From assembly GCA_036380835.1 (NCBI GenBank), contig DASVDZ010000032.1:1-64000 (forward strand): 64,000 bases of DNA, written 5' to 3'. The notes beneath the pieces were generated by a model. That model was not told the DNA's origin, did no database searches, and was given only the letters and a program-made list of their open reading frames with translations. The DNA comes from DASQJL01 sp036380835 (GTDB lineage: Bacteria > Eisenbacteria > RBG-16-71-46 > SZUA-252). Position 1 is the stretch's first letter, and each line of letters opens with the position of its first letter. Positions 1 to 8,741 of this stretch are shown piece by piece. The translations under genes were made by a program, and so were the position numbers.

Positions 1-588
1 TGGATCCAGACCGCGCTCGACCGGAGCCCGGCGCTCCAGGAGTCGAGGCGCCGCCGGCTCGCCGCGGAGGCGTCCCGCCGCGCCGCGACCGGCGCCCGGC
101 TTCCCGAATTGACCCTCCAGGGCGCCTACGTCGACTGGCGCGACCTGGACGGCGACGACGCGCTCGAATGGAACGCGGGCCTTCGGCTCTCGCTCCCGCT
201 CTTCACGGGCGGCGCCATCACGCAGCGGATCGCGAGGGCCCGCGCGTCCGCCCAGGGTGCGGAGGCGGGCGAACGTCTCACCGAGATCGAGACGCGGCGC
301 GACGTCGACGCCGCCTACTCGGCGGTGACGGCCGCCCGGGCGCGCGTCGAGAGCCTCGACCGCGCGGTCGCGAACTTCACCGAGGTCTCGCGCATCGAGC
401 AGCTCCAGCTCGAGTCGGGCGCGGGGACCCAGACCGACTATCTGAAGGGGGAGGCCGACCTCCTCGCCGCCCGCGCGAACTGGATCGACGCGAAGAACGG
501 GGAGATCGTCGCGCGCGCGGAGCTCGCCCGCGTGGCGGGCATACTCGACGCCGATTGGCTCGCGAGCCGATTGGAGACCGCCCGATGA
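1..588 (+). CDS. TolC-family outer-membrane efflux channel, 5' end outside window
   Basis: The reading frame is open from base 1, so the gene begins upstream and only the C-terminal ~195 residues are seen. The residues show the long amphipathic helices of the outer-membrane efflux (TolC/OEP) family: an Ala/Arg/Glu-rich helix with many charged heptads, then the short strand segment with LSLPLFTGG, then a second helical hairpin. In the family these form the channel that spans the outer membrane and periplasm and accepts substrates from an adaptor. The stop overlaps the ATG of the adaptor gene (ATGA), so the two are translationally coupled. The substrate is unknown. A TTG at 109 is an internal codon, not a start. 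Confidence 0.85.
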   Translation, partial: WIQTALDRSPALQESRRRRLAAEASRRAATGARLPELTLQGAYVDWRDLDGDDALEWNAGLRLSLPLFTGGAITQRIARARASAQGAEAGERLTEIETRRDVDAAYSAVTAARARVESLDRAVANFTEVSRIEQLQLESGAGTQTDYLKGEADLLAARANWIDAKNGEIVARAELARVAGILDADWLASRLETAR

Positions 589-1598
589 ACCCGAACCCGA
601 GACGCATCGCGGCGATCGCGCTCCCGGTCGTGATCGCCCTCGTCGCCCTCGGCCTCTGGGTCCGCGGGCGCGAGTCGAACGGCCCGATCGACGCGTCGGG
701 CACCGTGGAAGCGACGGAGGTAGATCTCGGATTCACGCTCGCCGGCCGGCTCGACTCGCTCGGCGTCGACGAAGGCGACACGACGCGGCCCGGGCAGGAC
801 CTGGCGCGCCTCGACCTCGGCGCCATGACGGCGCGGCGCGACCAGGCGCGCGCGGAGATCGCGGCGTCGCGGGCGCTTCTCCTCGAACTGACGCGCGGGA
901 CGCGCCCGGAGGAGCTGGCGCAGGCGGCCGCCGCGAAGAAGGCGGCCGACGACCGCCTGGCGGATGCCGATCGGGATCTCGCCCGCGCGCGCACGCTCTT
1001 CGCGGCGGGGGCGGTGAGCCAGGAGGCGCTCGACAAGGCGTCGCTGGCCCACGACGTGGCGCAGAGCCAGGCGACCCAGGCGGCGGAGGGCTATCAGCTC
1101 GCCCAGGCGGGCCCGCGCCGCGAGCGGATCGAGGCGCAGCGGGCCGCGGTCGATCGCGCCGAGGGGGCGCTCCGCCAGATCGAGGCGGACCTCGAACACA
1201 TGCGGATCCGCTCCCCCTTCGCGGGGATCGTGACCGCGAAACACCGCGAGCGGGGAGAGGTCGTCCCGGCCGGCTCGCCAGTCGTGACGCTCCGGAATCG
1301 CGACGACCGCTGGGTGCGGATCTACGTTCCGGAGCGGCAGGTCGGGCGCGTCCACGTGGGAGACGCGGCGACGATCAAGACCGACGCCGATCCCAAGCGC
1401 GCGTATCGCGGCCAGGTGATCTTCATCGCGACCCAGGCGGAGTTCACGCCGCGGAGCGTTCAGACCAAGGAGGAGCGCGTGCGCCTGGTCTACGCCGTGA
1501 AGGTCCGCATCGAGGGCGATCCGGCCTACGAGCTGAAGCCCGGAATGCCGGCGGACGTGCGGATCGGCGGGACCGCCGGCGCCGCCGCGGCGCGATGA
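585..1598 (+). CDS. HlyD-family periplasmic adaptor (YbhG-like)
   Basis: 337 aa. It has an N-terminal membrane anchor (about residues 8-25, hydrophobic after a basic start), a biotinyl-lipoyl-like half (GTVEATEVDLGFTLAGRL), a long coiled-coil hairpin rich in Ala/Arg/Glu (about 75-190), the second lipoyl half (MRIRSPFAGIVTAKHRERGE) and a beta-barrel domain. This is the membrane-fusion-protein layout linking an inner-membrane ABC exporter to the TolC channel. The ATG at 585 overlaps the upstream stop by 4 bases, and the 3' end overlaps the next gene by 4 bases. The gene order matches YbhGFSR-type exporters. The cargo cannot be read from the sequence. Confidence 0.9.
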   Translation: MNPNPRRIAAIALPVVIALVALGLWVRGRESNGPIDASGTVEATEVDLGFTLAGRLDSLGVDEGDTTRPGQDLARLDLGAMTARRDQARAEIAASRALLLELTRGTRPEELAQAAAAKKAADDRLADADRDLARARTLFAAGAVSQEALDKASLAHDVAQSQATQAAEGYQLAQAGPRRERIEAQRAAVDRAEGALRQIEADLEHMRIRSPFAGIVTAKHRERGEVVPAGSPVVTLRNRDDRWVRIYVPERQVGRVHVGDAATIKTDADPKRAYRGQVIFIATQAEFTPRSVQTKEERVRLVYAVKVRIEGDPAYELKPGMPADVRIGGTAGAAAAR

Positions 1599-2533
1599 AC
1601 GAGGCGCCGGAGGCCGTCCGCGTCGAGGCGCTCTCGCGGAGCTTCGGCGCGCTCCGCGCCGTGGACGGTCTCACCTTCTCCGCGGGGAAGGGGGAGCTCT
1701 TCGGGCTCGTCGGGCCGGACGGCGCGGGCAAGACGACGACGCTCCGGATGCTGGCCGGCGTGCTCCGCCCGACCTCGGGCGACGCGATCCTGCGCGGCGT
1801 GAGCGTGGCGCGCGACCCCGAGGGGGTGAAGCGCCACATCGCGTACATGTCGCAGCGCTTCGGCCTCTACACCGACCTCACCGTGATGGAGAACCTCCAG
1901 TTCTATGCCGACCTCTACGAGGTGCCCCGGCGCGAGCGGGCGGCGCGGCTCACCCGTCTCTTCGAGTTCTCGAGCCTCGGGCCCTTCCGCGACCGTCTCG
2001 CCGGGCAGCTCTCCGGGGGCATGAAGCAGAAGCTGGGCCTTTCCTGCGCGCTCGTCCATCAGCCCGAGATCCTCCTCCTCGACGAGCCGACGTTCGGCGT
2101 CGACCCCATTTCCCGGCGGGACCTCTGGCTCATCGTCCACGAGATGGTGGCCCAGGGCGTCACCGTCATCGTGAGCACGTCCTACATGGACGAGGCGGAG
2201 CGCTTCGACCGCCTCGCCCTCCTCCACCGCGGGCGCGCGGTGGCGCTCGACACGCCGGACGGGTTGAGGCGCCTCTGGGACGGCGCCATGGTGGCGATCG
2301 CCGTTCCCCGTGCCCGCGAGGCGCGGACGGTGATCGCCGGCCTTCAGGGCGCGGGACGCGTGGCGCTCTTCGGCGATCAGATCCACGTCGGCGTGCGAGA
2401 CGCCGCCGCGGACGGGCCGGTGATCGAGCGCGCGCTACGCGCGGCGGGTTTCGACGTCCAGGACGTGCGTCCCATCGACCCGTCGCTCGAGGACGTCTTC
2501 ATGGCGATCGCCGAGTCGGAGGTCGCGAGTTGA
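1595..2533 (+). CDS. ABC exporter ATPase 1 (first half of a YbhF-like pair)
   Basis: 312 aa ATP-binding cassette. Walker A is at about 40-48 (GPDGAGKTT), the signature at 139-143 (LSGGM) and Walker B at about 158-165 (EILLLDEP). The switch (H-loop) region reads STSYMDEAE, so the usual His is Ser. In E. coli YbhF the two cassettes are fused; here they are separate genes overlapping by 4 bases. The missing H-loop His paired with an intact signature suggests this subunit contributes its signature motif to the catalytic site completed by ATPase 2. The ATG start overlaps the adaptor gene's TGA. Confidence 0.92.
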   Translation: MNEAPEAVRVEALSRSFGALRAVDGLTFSAGKGELFGLVGPDGAGKTTTLRMLAGVLRPTSGDAILRGVSVARDPEGVKRHIAYMSQRFGLYTDLTVMENLQFYADLYEVPRRERAARLTRLFEFSSLGPFRDRLAGQLSGGMKQKLGLSCALVHQPEILLLDEPTFGVDPISRRDLWLIVHEMVAQGVTVIVSTSYMDEAERFDRLALLHRGRAVALDTPDGLRRLWDGAMVAIAVPRAREARTVIAGLQGAGRVALFGDQIHVGVRDAAADGPVIERALRAAGFDVQDVRPIDPSLEDVFMAIAESEVAS

Positions 2534-3486
2534 GCGCGGCTCCCGGCCAGGAGATGGCGGTCGAGGCGCGCGAGCTGACCAAGGCCTTCGGCAAGTTCAC
2601 CGCGGTCGACCGGATCTCGTTCGACGTCCGGCGCGGGGAGGTCTTCGGATTCCTCGGGCCGAACGGCGCGGGAAAGACCACGACGATCAAGATGCTGACC
2701 GGCCTGCTCCGCCCGACCTCCGGGGCGTGCACCGTCGGCGGGCTGGATCTCAAGACGGAGACGGAGGCGATCAAGCAGTCGATCGGGTACATGTCGCAGC
2801 TCTTCTCGCTCTACCCCGACCTCTCGGTGGAGGAGAACATCGACTTCTTCGCGGGGCTCTATGGCGTCCGGGGCGCCCGGCGGGCCGAGCGAAAGGGCTG
2901 GGTGCTCGAGATGGCCGGGCTCGGCGACCAGCGGCGGCAGCTCACCCGGGAGCTGCCCCTCGGGTGGAAGCAGCGCCTCGCCCTCGGGTGCGCCGTGCTC
3001 CACGAGCCGCCGATCCTCTTCCTCGACGAGCCCACGTCCGGGGTCGATCCTCTGGCGCGGCGCCACTTCTGGGACCTGATCTACGCGATGACGGACAAGG
3101 GAACGACCGTCTTCGTGAGCACGCACTACATGGAAGAGGCCGAGTACTGCCACCGCCTCGCACTGATGAACCGAGGGCGGCTGATCGCGCTCGACGCCCC
3201 CGCCGCGCTCCGCGCCGGCATGAAGGAGCCGCTCCTCGAGGTGCGCGTGGACGACGGCGCCGCCGCGGCCGCGGCGCTCCGCGGCGCGCCCGAGATCCTC
3301 GAGTCGGGGCTCTTCGGCCGGACGGTGCACGTGGCCGTGCGCGACGCGGCCATGGCGCGCGCCGCGATCGAGCGGCGCCTCGGGGAGCGGGGCATCGCGC
3401 TCCGCGGAATCGTGGAGATCGCGCCGTCGCTCGAGGACGTCTTCATCGCCCGGGTCCGCGAAGCGGGCGGGGCGATCGCGGCGTGA
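2530..3486 (+). CDS. ABC exporter ATPase 2 (second half of a YbhF-like pair)
   Basis: 318 aa. Walker A is at 43-51 (GPNGAGKTT), Walker B at 162-167 (ILFLDE) and the switch His at 199 (STHYMEEAE). The signature at 142-146 is LPLGW instead of LSGGQ. This divergent signature is familiar from the C-terminal cassette of YbhF-type proteins. The start is TTG at 2530 and overlaps the previous TGA; no ATG is available nearby. Together with ATPase 1 it should form a heterodimer with one consensus and one degenerate nucleotide site. It energises the two ABC-2 permeases encoded next. Confidence 0.92.
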   Translation: MSAAPGQEMAVEARELTKAFGKFTAVDRISFDVRRGEVFGFLGPNGAGKTTTIKMLTGLLRPTSGACTVGGLDLKTETEAIKQSIGYMSQLFSLYPDLSVEENIDFFAGLYGVRGARRAERKGWVLEMAGLGDQRRQLTRELPLGWKQRLALGCAVLHEPPILFLDEPTSGVDPLARRHFWDLIYAMTDKGTTVFVSTHYMEEAEYCHRLALMNRGRLIALDAPAALRAGMKEPLLEVRVDDGAAAAAALRGAPEILESGLFGRTVHVAVRDAAMARAAIERRLGERGIALRGIVEIAPSLEDVFIARVREAGGAIAA

Positions 3487-3493
3487 GGCGTCC

Positions 3494-4612
3494 ATGTTGA
3501 ACCGGACCCGGCTCCTCGCGATCGCGCGGAAGGAAGTGATCCAGCTGAGCCGCGACACGCGGAGCCTCCTCCTCGCCTTCTTCCTTCCGACGATCCTCCT
3601 CGTCCTCTTCGGATACGCGATCACCTCGGACGTCCGGAACATCGCGACCGCCGTCGTGGACCAGGACGTGTCGCAATCGAGCCGCGCGCTGGTCGACGCG
3701 TTCCGGTCGTCGGGCTACTTCACCGTCCTCGAGACTCCCGCGTCGCCCGAGGCGATCGGGCCGCTCCTCGACCGCTCGCGCGTCACCCTCGCCCTCGTGA
3801 TCCCGCCCGACTTCGCGGCGCGGCTCGGGGCGGGGAAGACCGCGCCGGTCCAGGCCATCGTGGACGGGAGCGACGCCAATACCGCCACGATCGCGATCGC
3901 CTACGCCCAGGCGATCGCGCGCTCCTGGAATTCCGGCGTGGCGGTCGAGAACGCCTCGCTCCAGGCGCCGGTCGAGGCGCGCACCCGCGTCTGGTACAAC
4001 GAGGACTTGAGGAGCCGGAACGCGATCGTCCCGGGCCTGGTCGGCGTGATCCTCATGGTGGTCGCCGCCATGCTGAGCTCCCTGACCCTCGCCCGGGAGT
4101 GGGAGCGCGGGACGATGGAGCAGCTCGCGAGCACCCCGGTGGGGCGCTTCGAGGTCGTCTTCGGAAAGCTCCTGCCGTACCTCGGTATCGGCGTCATCGA
4201 CATCGTCCTCGTCTCGGTGCTCGGAATCGCCGTCTTCGGCGTCCCCTTCCGCGGCGATCCGGTCCTCTTCATGGCCCTCTCGCTCGCGTTCCTCACGGGC
4301 GCCCTGGGGCTCGGCATCTTCATCTCCGCCGTGGCCCGTTCGCAGGTGCTCGCCACCCAGATCGCGATGGTCGTGACCTTCCTCCCGTCCTTCCTCCTCT
4401 CGGGGTTCATGTTCTCGATCAGCGTCATGCCGCCGGTCCTCCAGGCTGTGACGTTCCTCGTCCCCGCCCGCTACTTCCTGGTGGTGACGCGCGGGATCTT
4501 CCTGAAGGGCGTGGGCGCGGAGGTGCTCTACACGCAGGGTCTCCTCATGCTGCTGTTCGCGGCGGTCGGCCTCGTCCTGGCCACCCGCGTCTTCAGGAAG
4601 GAGCTCGAATGA
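3494..4612 (+). CDS. ABC-2 type permease 1 (YbhS/YhhJ-like)
   Basis: 372 aa inner-membrane permease. There is one N-terminal membrane helix (about 25-45) after a KEVIQLSRD amphipathic segment, then a large periplasmic loop (about 50-170), then five closely spaced helices in the C-terminal half, including LSSLTLAREWERGTMEQL before helix 2. This is the ABC2_membrane_3 layout. It starts with ATG 7 bases after ATPase 2. Its 3' end overlaps the second permease by 4 bases. It is the same length as its neighbour, so the two probably form a heterodimeric pore. Confidence 0.9.
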   Translation: MLNRTRLLAIARKEVIQLSRDTRSLLLAFFLPTILLVLFGYAITSDVRNIATAVVDQDVSQSSRALVDAFRSSGYFTVLETPASPEAIGPLLDRSRVTLALVIPPDFAARLGAGKTAPVQAIVDGSDANTATIAIAYAQAIARSWNSGVAVENASLQAPVEARTRVWYNEDLRSRNAIVPGLVGVILMVVAAMLSSLTLAREWERGTMEQLASTPVGRFEVVFGKLLPYLGIGVIDIVLVSVLGIAVFGVPFRGDPVLFMALSLAFLTGALGLGIFISAVARSQVLATQIAMVVTFLPSFLLSGFMFSISVMPPVLQAVTFLVPARYFLVVTRGIFLKGVGAEVLYTQGLLMLLFAAVGLVLATRVFRKELE

Positions 4613-5727
4613 AATTCCCCGCCGCGGCTGGCCGCATCCTCGAGGTGATGAGGAAGGAGTTCCTTCAGATGTTCCGCGACCCGCGGCTGAGCCGGATCAT
4701 CTTCGCGGCGCCGCTCCTCCAGCTCCTCGTGTTCGGCTACGCGGTCTCCACCGACGTGAGGGAGACCACGACGTTCGTCGTCGACCTGGATCGGAGCGCG
4801 GATTCGCGGTCCCTCCTCGACGCCCTGACGGCCTCCGGGTATTTTCGGATCGTCGGACGAAGCGACCGCCCGGTCGATCTCGCCGGGGCCCTGGACCATG
4901 GCCGCGCGATCCTCGGGGTGGAGATCCCGCCCGACTTCACCGAGCGGCTCCGCGCGGGGAAGGGCGCCCCCGTGCAGCTCGTCCTCGACGGCACCCAATC
5001 GAACACCGCGACCGTGGCGCGCGGCTACGCGGAGCGGATCGTCGCCCAGTTCGCGGAGCGGTACCTGCCGCGGCACCCCGAGGGCGGGGTGGACCTGCGC
5101 GAGCGCGCGTGGTTCAACCCCGAGCTGGCGAGCCGGAACTACAACGTGCCCGCGGTCGTGGGCACGCTCCTCATGCTCATCTGTCTCATCCTGACCGGGC
5201 TCGCCGTCGTGCGCGAGCGGGAGATGGGCACCCTCGAGCAGCTCATGGTCAGCCCGCTTCGGCCCGGGGAGCTGATCGCCGGGAAGACGATCCCGTTCGC
5301 GATCATCGGGCTCTTCGACATGGTCCTGGTCGTGGCGCTCGCGCTCCTCTGGTTCCACGTCCCGTTCCGCGGGAGCTTCCTCCTCCTCGTCCTCGCGAGC
5401 CTGGCCTACATCCTCGCGGCGCTCGGCATGGGCCTCCTCATCTCGACCATCTCCTCGACGCAGCAGGAGGCGTACATGGCCAGCATCCTCCTCTTCATGC
5501 CCTCGATCCTGCTCTCCGGATTCATGTTCCCGGTCGCCAGCATGCCGTCCCTCTTCCAGTGGATCACCCTCGCGAACCCGGTGCGCCACTACATCGTGAT
5601 CGTGCGGAGCATCTTCCTGAAGGGCGCTGGATTCGACGCCCTCTGGCCCCACTTCCTCGCGCTCGTCTTGATCGGCGCGACGGTCCTCGTCGTCGCCTCC
5701 ACGCGCTTTCGAAAATCGATCGCGTGA
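4609..5727 (+). CDS. ABC-2 type permease 2 (YbhR-like)
   Basis: 372 aa, a paralogue of permease 1 with the same pattern: RKEFLQMFRDPRL at the N-terminus, a first helix, a periplasmic loop of about 120 residues, then five helices with VREREMGTLEQLMVSPL and LLSGFMFPVASMP. The ATG at 4609 overlaps the upstream stop. It is the last gene of the efflux operon; the next 243 bases (5728-5970) hold no gene. A weak 6-bp GC inverted repeat at 5739-5757 lacks a T tract and is not a convincing terminator. Confidence 0.9.
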   Translation: MKFPAAAGRILEVMRKEFLQMFRDPRLSRIIFAAPLLQLLVFGYAVSTDVRETTTFVVDLDRSADSRSLLDALTASGYFRIVGRSDRPVDLAGALDHGRAILGVEIPPDFTERLRAGKGAPVQLVLDGTQSNTATVARGYAERIVAQFAERYLPRHPEGGVDLRERAWFNPELASRNYNVPAVVGTLLMLICLILTGLAVVREREMGTLEQLMVSPLRPGELIAGKTIPFAIIGLFDMVLVVALALLWFHVPFRGSFLLLVLASLAYILAALGMGLLISTISSTQQEAYMASILLFMPSILLSGFMFPVASMPSLFQWITLANPVRHYIVIVRSIFLKGAGFDALWPHFLALVLIGATVLVVASTRFRKSIA

Positions 5728-5970
5728 GCGGGGGGCCGCGCCCGGCCGCGGCGGGCGGCATGCGCTCCCCGGGGCGAAACGCAACGTCGCCCCGGCTCCT
5801 TTCCGCCGGGCCCCCGCTCCGTAACCGTCGGCGCGGCCGAAAACTAGCCCCTGGAGCGGATAATTGGCCCACCCCATGCTCTCTACTGGCTCGACGCTTG
5901 GTTCCAGGGCTGGCCCCCACGGATGGGGCACGCGGTGTGTGTGTCATCCGACTCGCTGGGGGTGTACGCC

Positions 5971-7878
5971 ATGTTGCGCCTACCGATTCGCACGCTCGTC
6001 GCTTCGCTTCTCGCCTCCGCGCTCGCGGCGTTTCTCGCCCCGTGCGTCGCGGCGGCGCCGCCGACGCTGAGCCTTCCCGGCCCGCAGAGCGTACTCGAGG
6101 GGGCGTTCCTCACCTTCGGCGTCTCCGCGACCGATCCGGACGGCCAGACGGTCGTCCTCCAGGCTTCGAACGTGCCGACCGGCGCCTCGTTCGTCGATCA
6201 CCACAACAATACGGGGACGTTCTCGTGGACGCCGGCCATGGACCAGGCGGGTTTCTATCCCGTCTTCTTCCTCGCGGACGACACGTTCGGCGGCACGGCC
6301 ACGGGCTCGGTCCAGATCGAGGTCGTGAACGCGAACACGCCGCCCAGCCTGAGCTTCATTCCGGATCGCGAGGTGGAGCAGGGGACGACCCAGTTCGTCT
6401 CGCTGAGCGCCACGGACGACGACGGAGACGCGCTCTCCTTCTCGGCGACGGGGCTCCCGCCGTACGCGGAGCTCACGGACTTCGGCGACGGGAGCGGCAA
6501 CCTGACGCTGGCCCCGACGGTCTCCACGCCGCTCGGATCGACGGTCCTCACCGTGTCGGTCTCGGACGGCCTGGCGGAAACGTCCCAGTCGTTCACCGTG
6601 ACGGTGACGGGCTCGCTGACCGCGGCGCCGCCGGTCCTCTCGCCGATCGGGAACCAGACGGTGGCCGAGGGCCAGACCGCGAGCGTCTCGCTCTCCGCGT
6701 CCGACACCGACGGGGACCCGCTCGCGTGGTCGGTGTCGCTGCCCGGCTTCGCGACGCTCACGCCGACGGGCAACGGCCCGGGCTCGGCCACGGCGACCCT
6801 GTCCTTCGCGCCCGGCTATTGCCAGGCGGGCAGCTATCCGGCGACGGTCGCGGTCAGTGACGGCACGACCCAGGATTCCGAGTCGTTCACCGTCACGGTG
6901 ACCGACGTGGACCGCGCGCCGGCGTGGACCGCCGCCTTCTACACGGCGACGCTCGCCGAGGGTACCTCGGCGACCGTCTCGGTCTCGGCGCACGATCCCG
7001 ACGAGGCGTGCGGCCAGGCGCCGCCGGCGCTCACGCTGACGGCGAACGACGGCGGGGACGCCCTCGCGGCGTCGCTCGCCGACCTGGGCCACGGCTCGGG
7101 AACCCTGTCGCTCTCCGCCGCGGGCGGAAGCGCGAACGTCTACCACGTGACGCTCCACGCGTCCGATGGGAGCCTGGCGCAGGACGTGGTCGTCACCGTG
7201 ACGGTGACCGCGACGGAGGTCACGCCCCTGGCGCGCGCCTGGTCGGAATCGGATCCGATCCGACTCCAGACGGGGAAGCCCCGGGAGCGGGTCTACCTGG
7301 AGCCGGTCGACGGGACGTTCGACCTCGCCGCCGTCGACCTCGCCTCGCTCCGGCTGAGCGCGTGGGACGGATCGGGGATGGTCAACTCCATCGCGCCGCT
7401 CGCGGGCTCGCTCGACGCGACGCATGACAAGGACGGGAACGGCGTGCCCGAGCTTCGCATGGACTTCGCGAAGGACGCCCTCCGGTCGCTCTTCTCGAAC
7501 GTGACCGATCCCGTCGCCGGGACGATGACGCTCCACGCGTCCCTCACCGACGGGCGTTCGGTCGACGCGACGCTCAACGCCGCGGTGAAGCCGGCGCGGC
7601 CCCGCGCGCTCAAGCGCGTCGGCCCGAATCCGATGAACCCAGAGGCCACGATCTCGATCAACCTGGAGCAGGCGGGCCGTCTCCGCGTGCGCGTGTTCGA
7701 CCTGAACGGGCGCCTGGTCCGGACGCTTCTCGACTCGGGCTACGAGTCGGCGGGGGACCATGACCTGCAGTTCAACGGGCGCGACGACCGGGGAGCGACG
7801 CTTTCCTCGGGGCACTACTTCGTGCGCGTCGAGACGTCGAACAGCGACGAGGCGGCGCCGCTGACCATTCTGAAATAG
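5971..7878 (+). CDS. Secreted cadherin/Ig-repeat protein with FlgD-like C-terminal domain
   Basis: 635 aa from the ATG at 5971, chosen because a GGGGG Shine-Dalgarno lies about 9 bases upstream and the product then starts with a clean signal peptide (LRLPIRTLVASLLASALAAF, cleavage near CVAAA-PP). Residues about 30-415 are roughly four Ig/cadherin-like repeats, each with a DPDG/DTDGD/DDDGD calcium-type motif and a FTVTVT strand. Residues about 421-545 form a module also found in the protein at 62246-64000, with the acidic motif DKDGNGVPEL. The last 85 residues are a FlgD-type Ig domain (VGPNPMNPEA, VFDLNGRLVRTL, SGHYFVRVE). C-terminal FlgD-like domains are common on exported proteins of GC-rich FCB-related bacteria. 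Partner and ligand are unknown. The gene sits alone. Confidence 0.85.
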   Translation: MLRLPIRTLVASLLASALAAFLAPCVAAAPPTLSLPGPQSVLEGAFLTFGVSATDPDGQTVVLQASNVPTGASFVDHHNNTGTFSWTPAMDQAGFYPVFFLADDTFGGTATGSVQIEVVNANTPPSLSFIPDREVEQGTTQFVSLSATDDDGDALSFSATGLPPYAELTDFGDGSGNLTLAPTVSTPLGSTVLTVSVSDGLAETSQSFTVTVTGSLTAAPPVLSPIGNQTVAEGQTASVSLSASDTDGDPLAWSVSLPGFATLTPTGNGPGSATATLSFAPGYCQAGSYPATVAVSDGTTQDSESFTVTVTDVDRAPAWTAAFYTATLAEGTSATVSVSAHDPDEACGQAPPALTLTANDGGDALAASLADLGHGSGTLSLSAAGGSANVYHVTLHASDGSLAQDVVVTVTVTATEVTPLARAWSESDPIRLQTGKPRERVYLEPVDGTFDLAAVDLASLRLSAWDGSGMVNSIAPLAGSLDATHDKDGNGVPELRMDFAKDALRSLFSNVTDPVAGTMTLHASLTDGRSVDATLNAAVKPARPRALKRVGPNPMNPEATISINLEQAGRLRVRVFDLNGRLVRTLLDSGYESAGDHDLQFNGRDDRGATLSSGHYFVRVETSNSDEAAPLTILK

Positions 7879-7921
7879 CCGGCCCGACCGATTGCGAACG
7901 CCGCACCCCCGCGGCGAGGGC

Positions 7922-7953
7922 GGGAGCCTGACGCGCCAGCGTCAGACGCTCCC
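7922..7953. terminator. Hairpin between convergent genes
   Basis: GGGAGC (7922-7927) plus CTGACGC (7928-7934), loop GCCA, then GCGTCAG (7939-7945), a 2-base bulge and GCTCCC (7948-7953). This is a 13-bp stem with one bulge, lying between the end of the Ig/FlgD gene (+) and the stop of the membrane protein (-), which it overlaps. No T tract follows on either strand. The position suggests a bidirectional terminator. Confidence 0.55.
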
Positions 7954-8691
7954 GCCCGCTTCCAATCCCGCCGCCGCGCCGAGCAGGGCGCGGAGCCAAT
8001 CGCGCCAGATCGGCGCCAGCCACCACTTGAGGAAGACGTCGAGCGCGAGCAGGAGGACCGACGCCGCGAGGATCCGGCCGATCGGTGCCCGCTCGCTCCC
8101 GCGCGCGTAGAGCCGCGGGAATCCCCAGAGAGCCCCCGCGGTTCCGGCGAGGACGAAGGAGAGCACCCGGAGGATCGCCCAAGGGGACCAGGCGATCAGC
8201 GCGGCGGCGAGCGGGCCCGCCCGCGGATCGGCGTGCGCCGCGACCCACCCGACGTACCCGTTCATGTAGCCGAGCAGGAGCCCGCCCAGGAAGAGCGCGG
8301 CCGCGCCCGCGGTCAGGGCCGACAGGACCAGGACGACGACGTACTCGACGAGCACGCGCGGCAGATAGAGGCGGATGTGGCCCTCCTGGCCGGCCCCGGT
8401 CGCGATCCACCGCACCATGTCGTCCCGGAACTCTGAGGCGTGCCAGATGCTGCGCGCGGCGTCGTCCGGGCGCGAGGCCGTCGCCGCGACCGTCGACGCG
8501 GTCAGCGCGAGCGCCCACGCCAGCGCCACCGTTACGGCGCGCGTCCGCTCGCGGGCGCCCACCGCCCGCGCGTAGATCCACGCCAAGGGCAGGACCGGGA
8601 GCACCGCGAAGAGGAACGGGCTCCGGAGCGGCAGGAGGAGCCACGGGAGCACGAGGGCCGGGATGACAGTGAGGGCGAGAGCGGATATCAT
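7942..8691 (-). CDS. Hypothetical integral membrane protein, about six helices
   Basis: 249 aa from the ATG at 8691; an upstream in-frame start would add 13 residues and run towards the divergent gene. Very hydrophobic, with predicted helices near residues 3-20, 24-40, 50-68, 110-140, 160-185 and 215-232. A central periplasmic or cytoplasmic loop contains SIWHASEFRDDMVRW and a gated GGLLLGYMNGYVGW segment. No family motif that I recognise. It is divergent from the P5C dehydrogenase gene, with 50 bases between starts, so the two could share a control region. Function not assigned. Confidence 0.7.
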   Translation of the reverse strand: MISALALTVIPALVLPWLLLPLRSPFLFAVLPVLPLAWIYARAVGARERTRAVTVALAWALALTASTVAATASRPDDAARSIWHASEFRDDMVRWIATGAGQEGHIRLYLPRVLVEYVVVLVLSALTAGAAALFLGGLLLGYMNGYVGWVAAHADPRAGPLAAALIAWSPWAILRVLSFVLAGTAGALWGFPRLYARGSERAPIGRILAASVLLLALDVFLKWWLAPIWRDWLRALLGAAAGLEAGGSV

Positions 8692-8741
8692 GGGCGCGCG
8701 AGTATAGTCCGCCAGGAACCCGACTCCCAAAGGAGAAGTCC

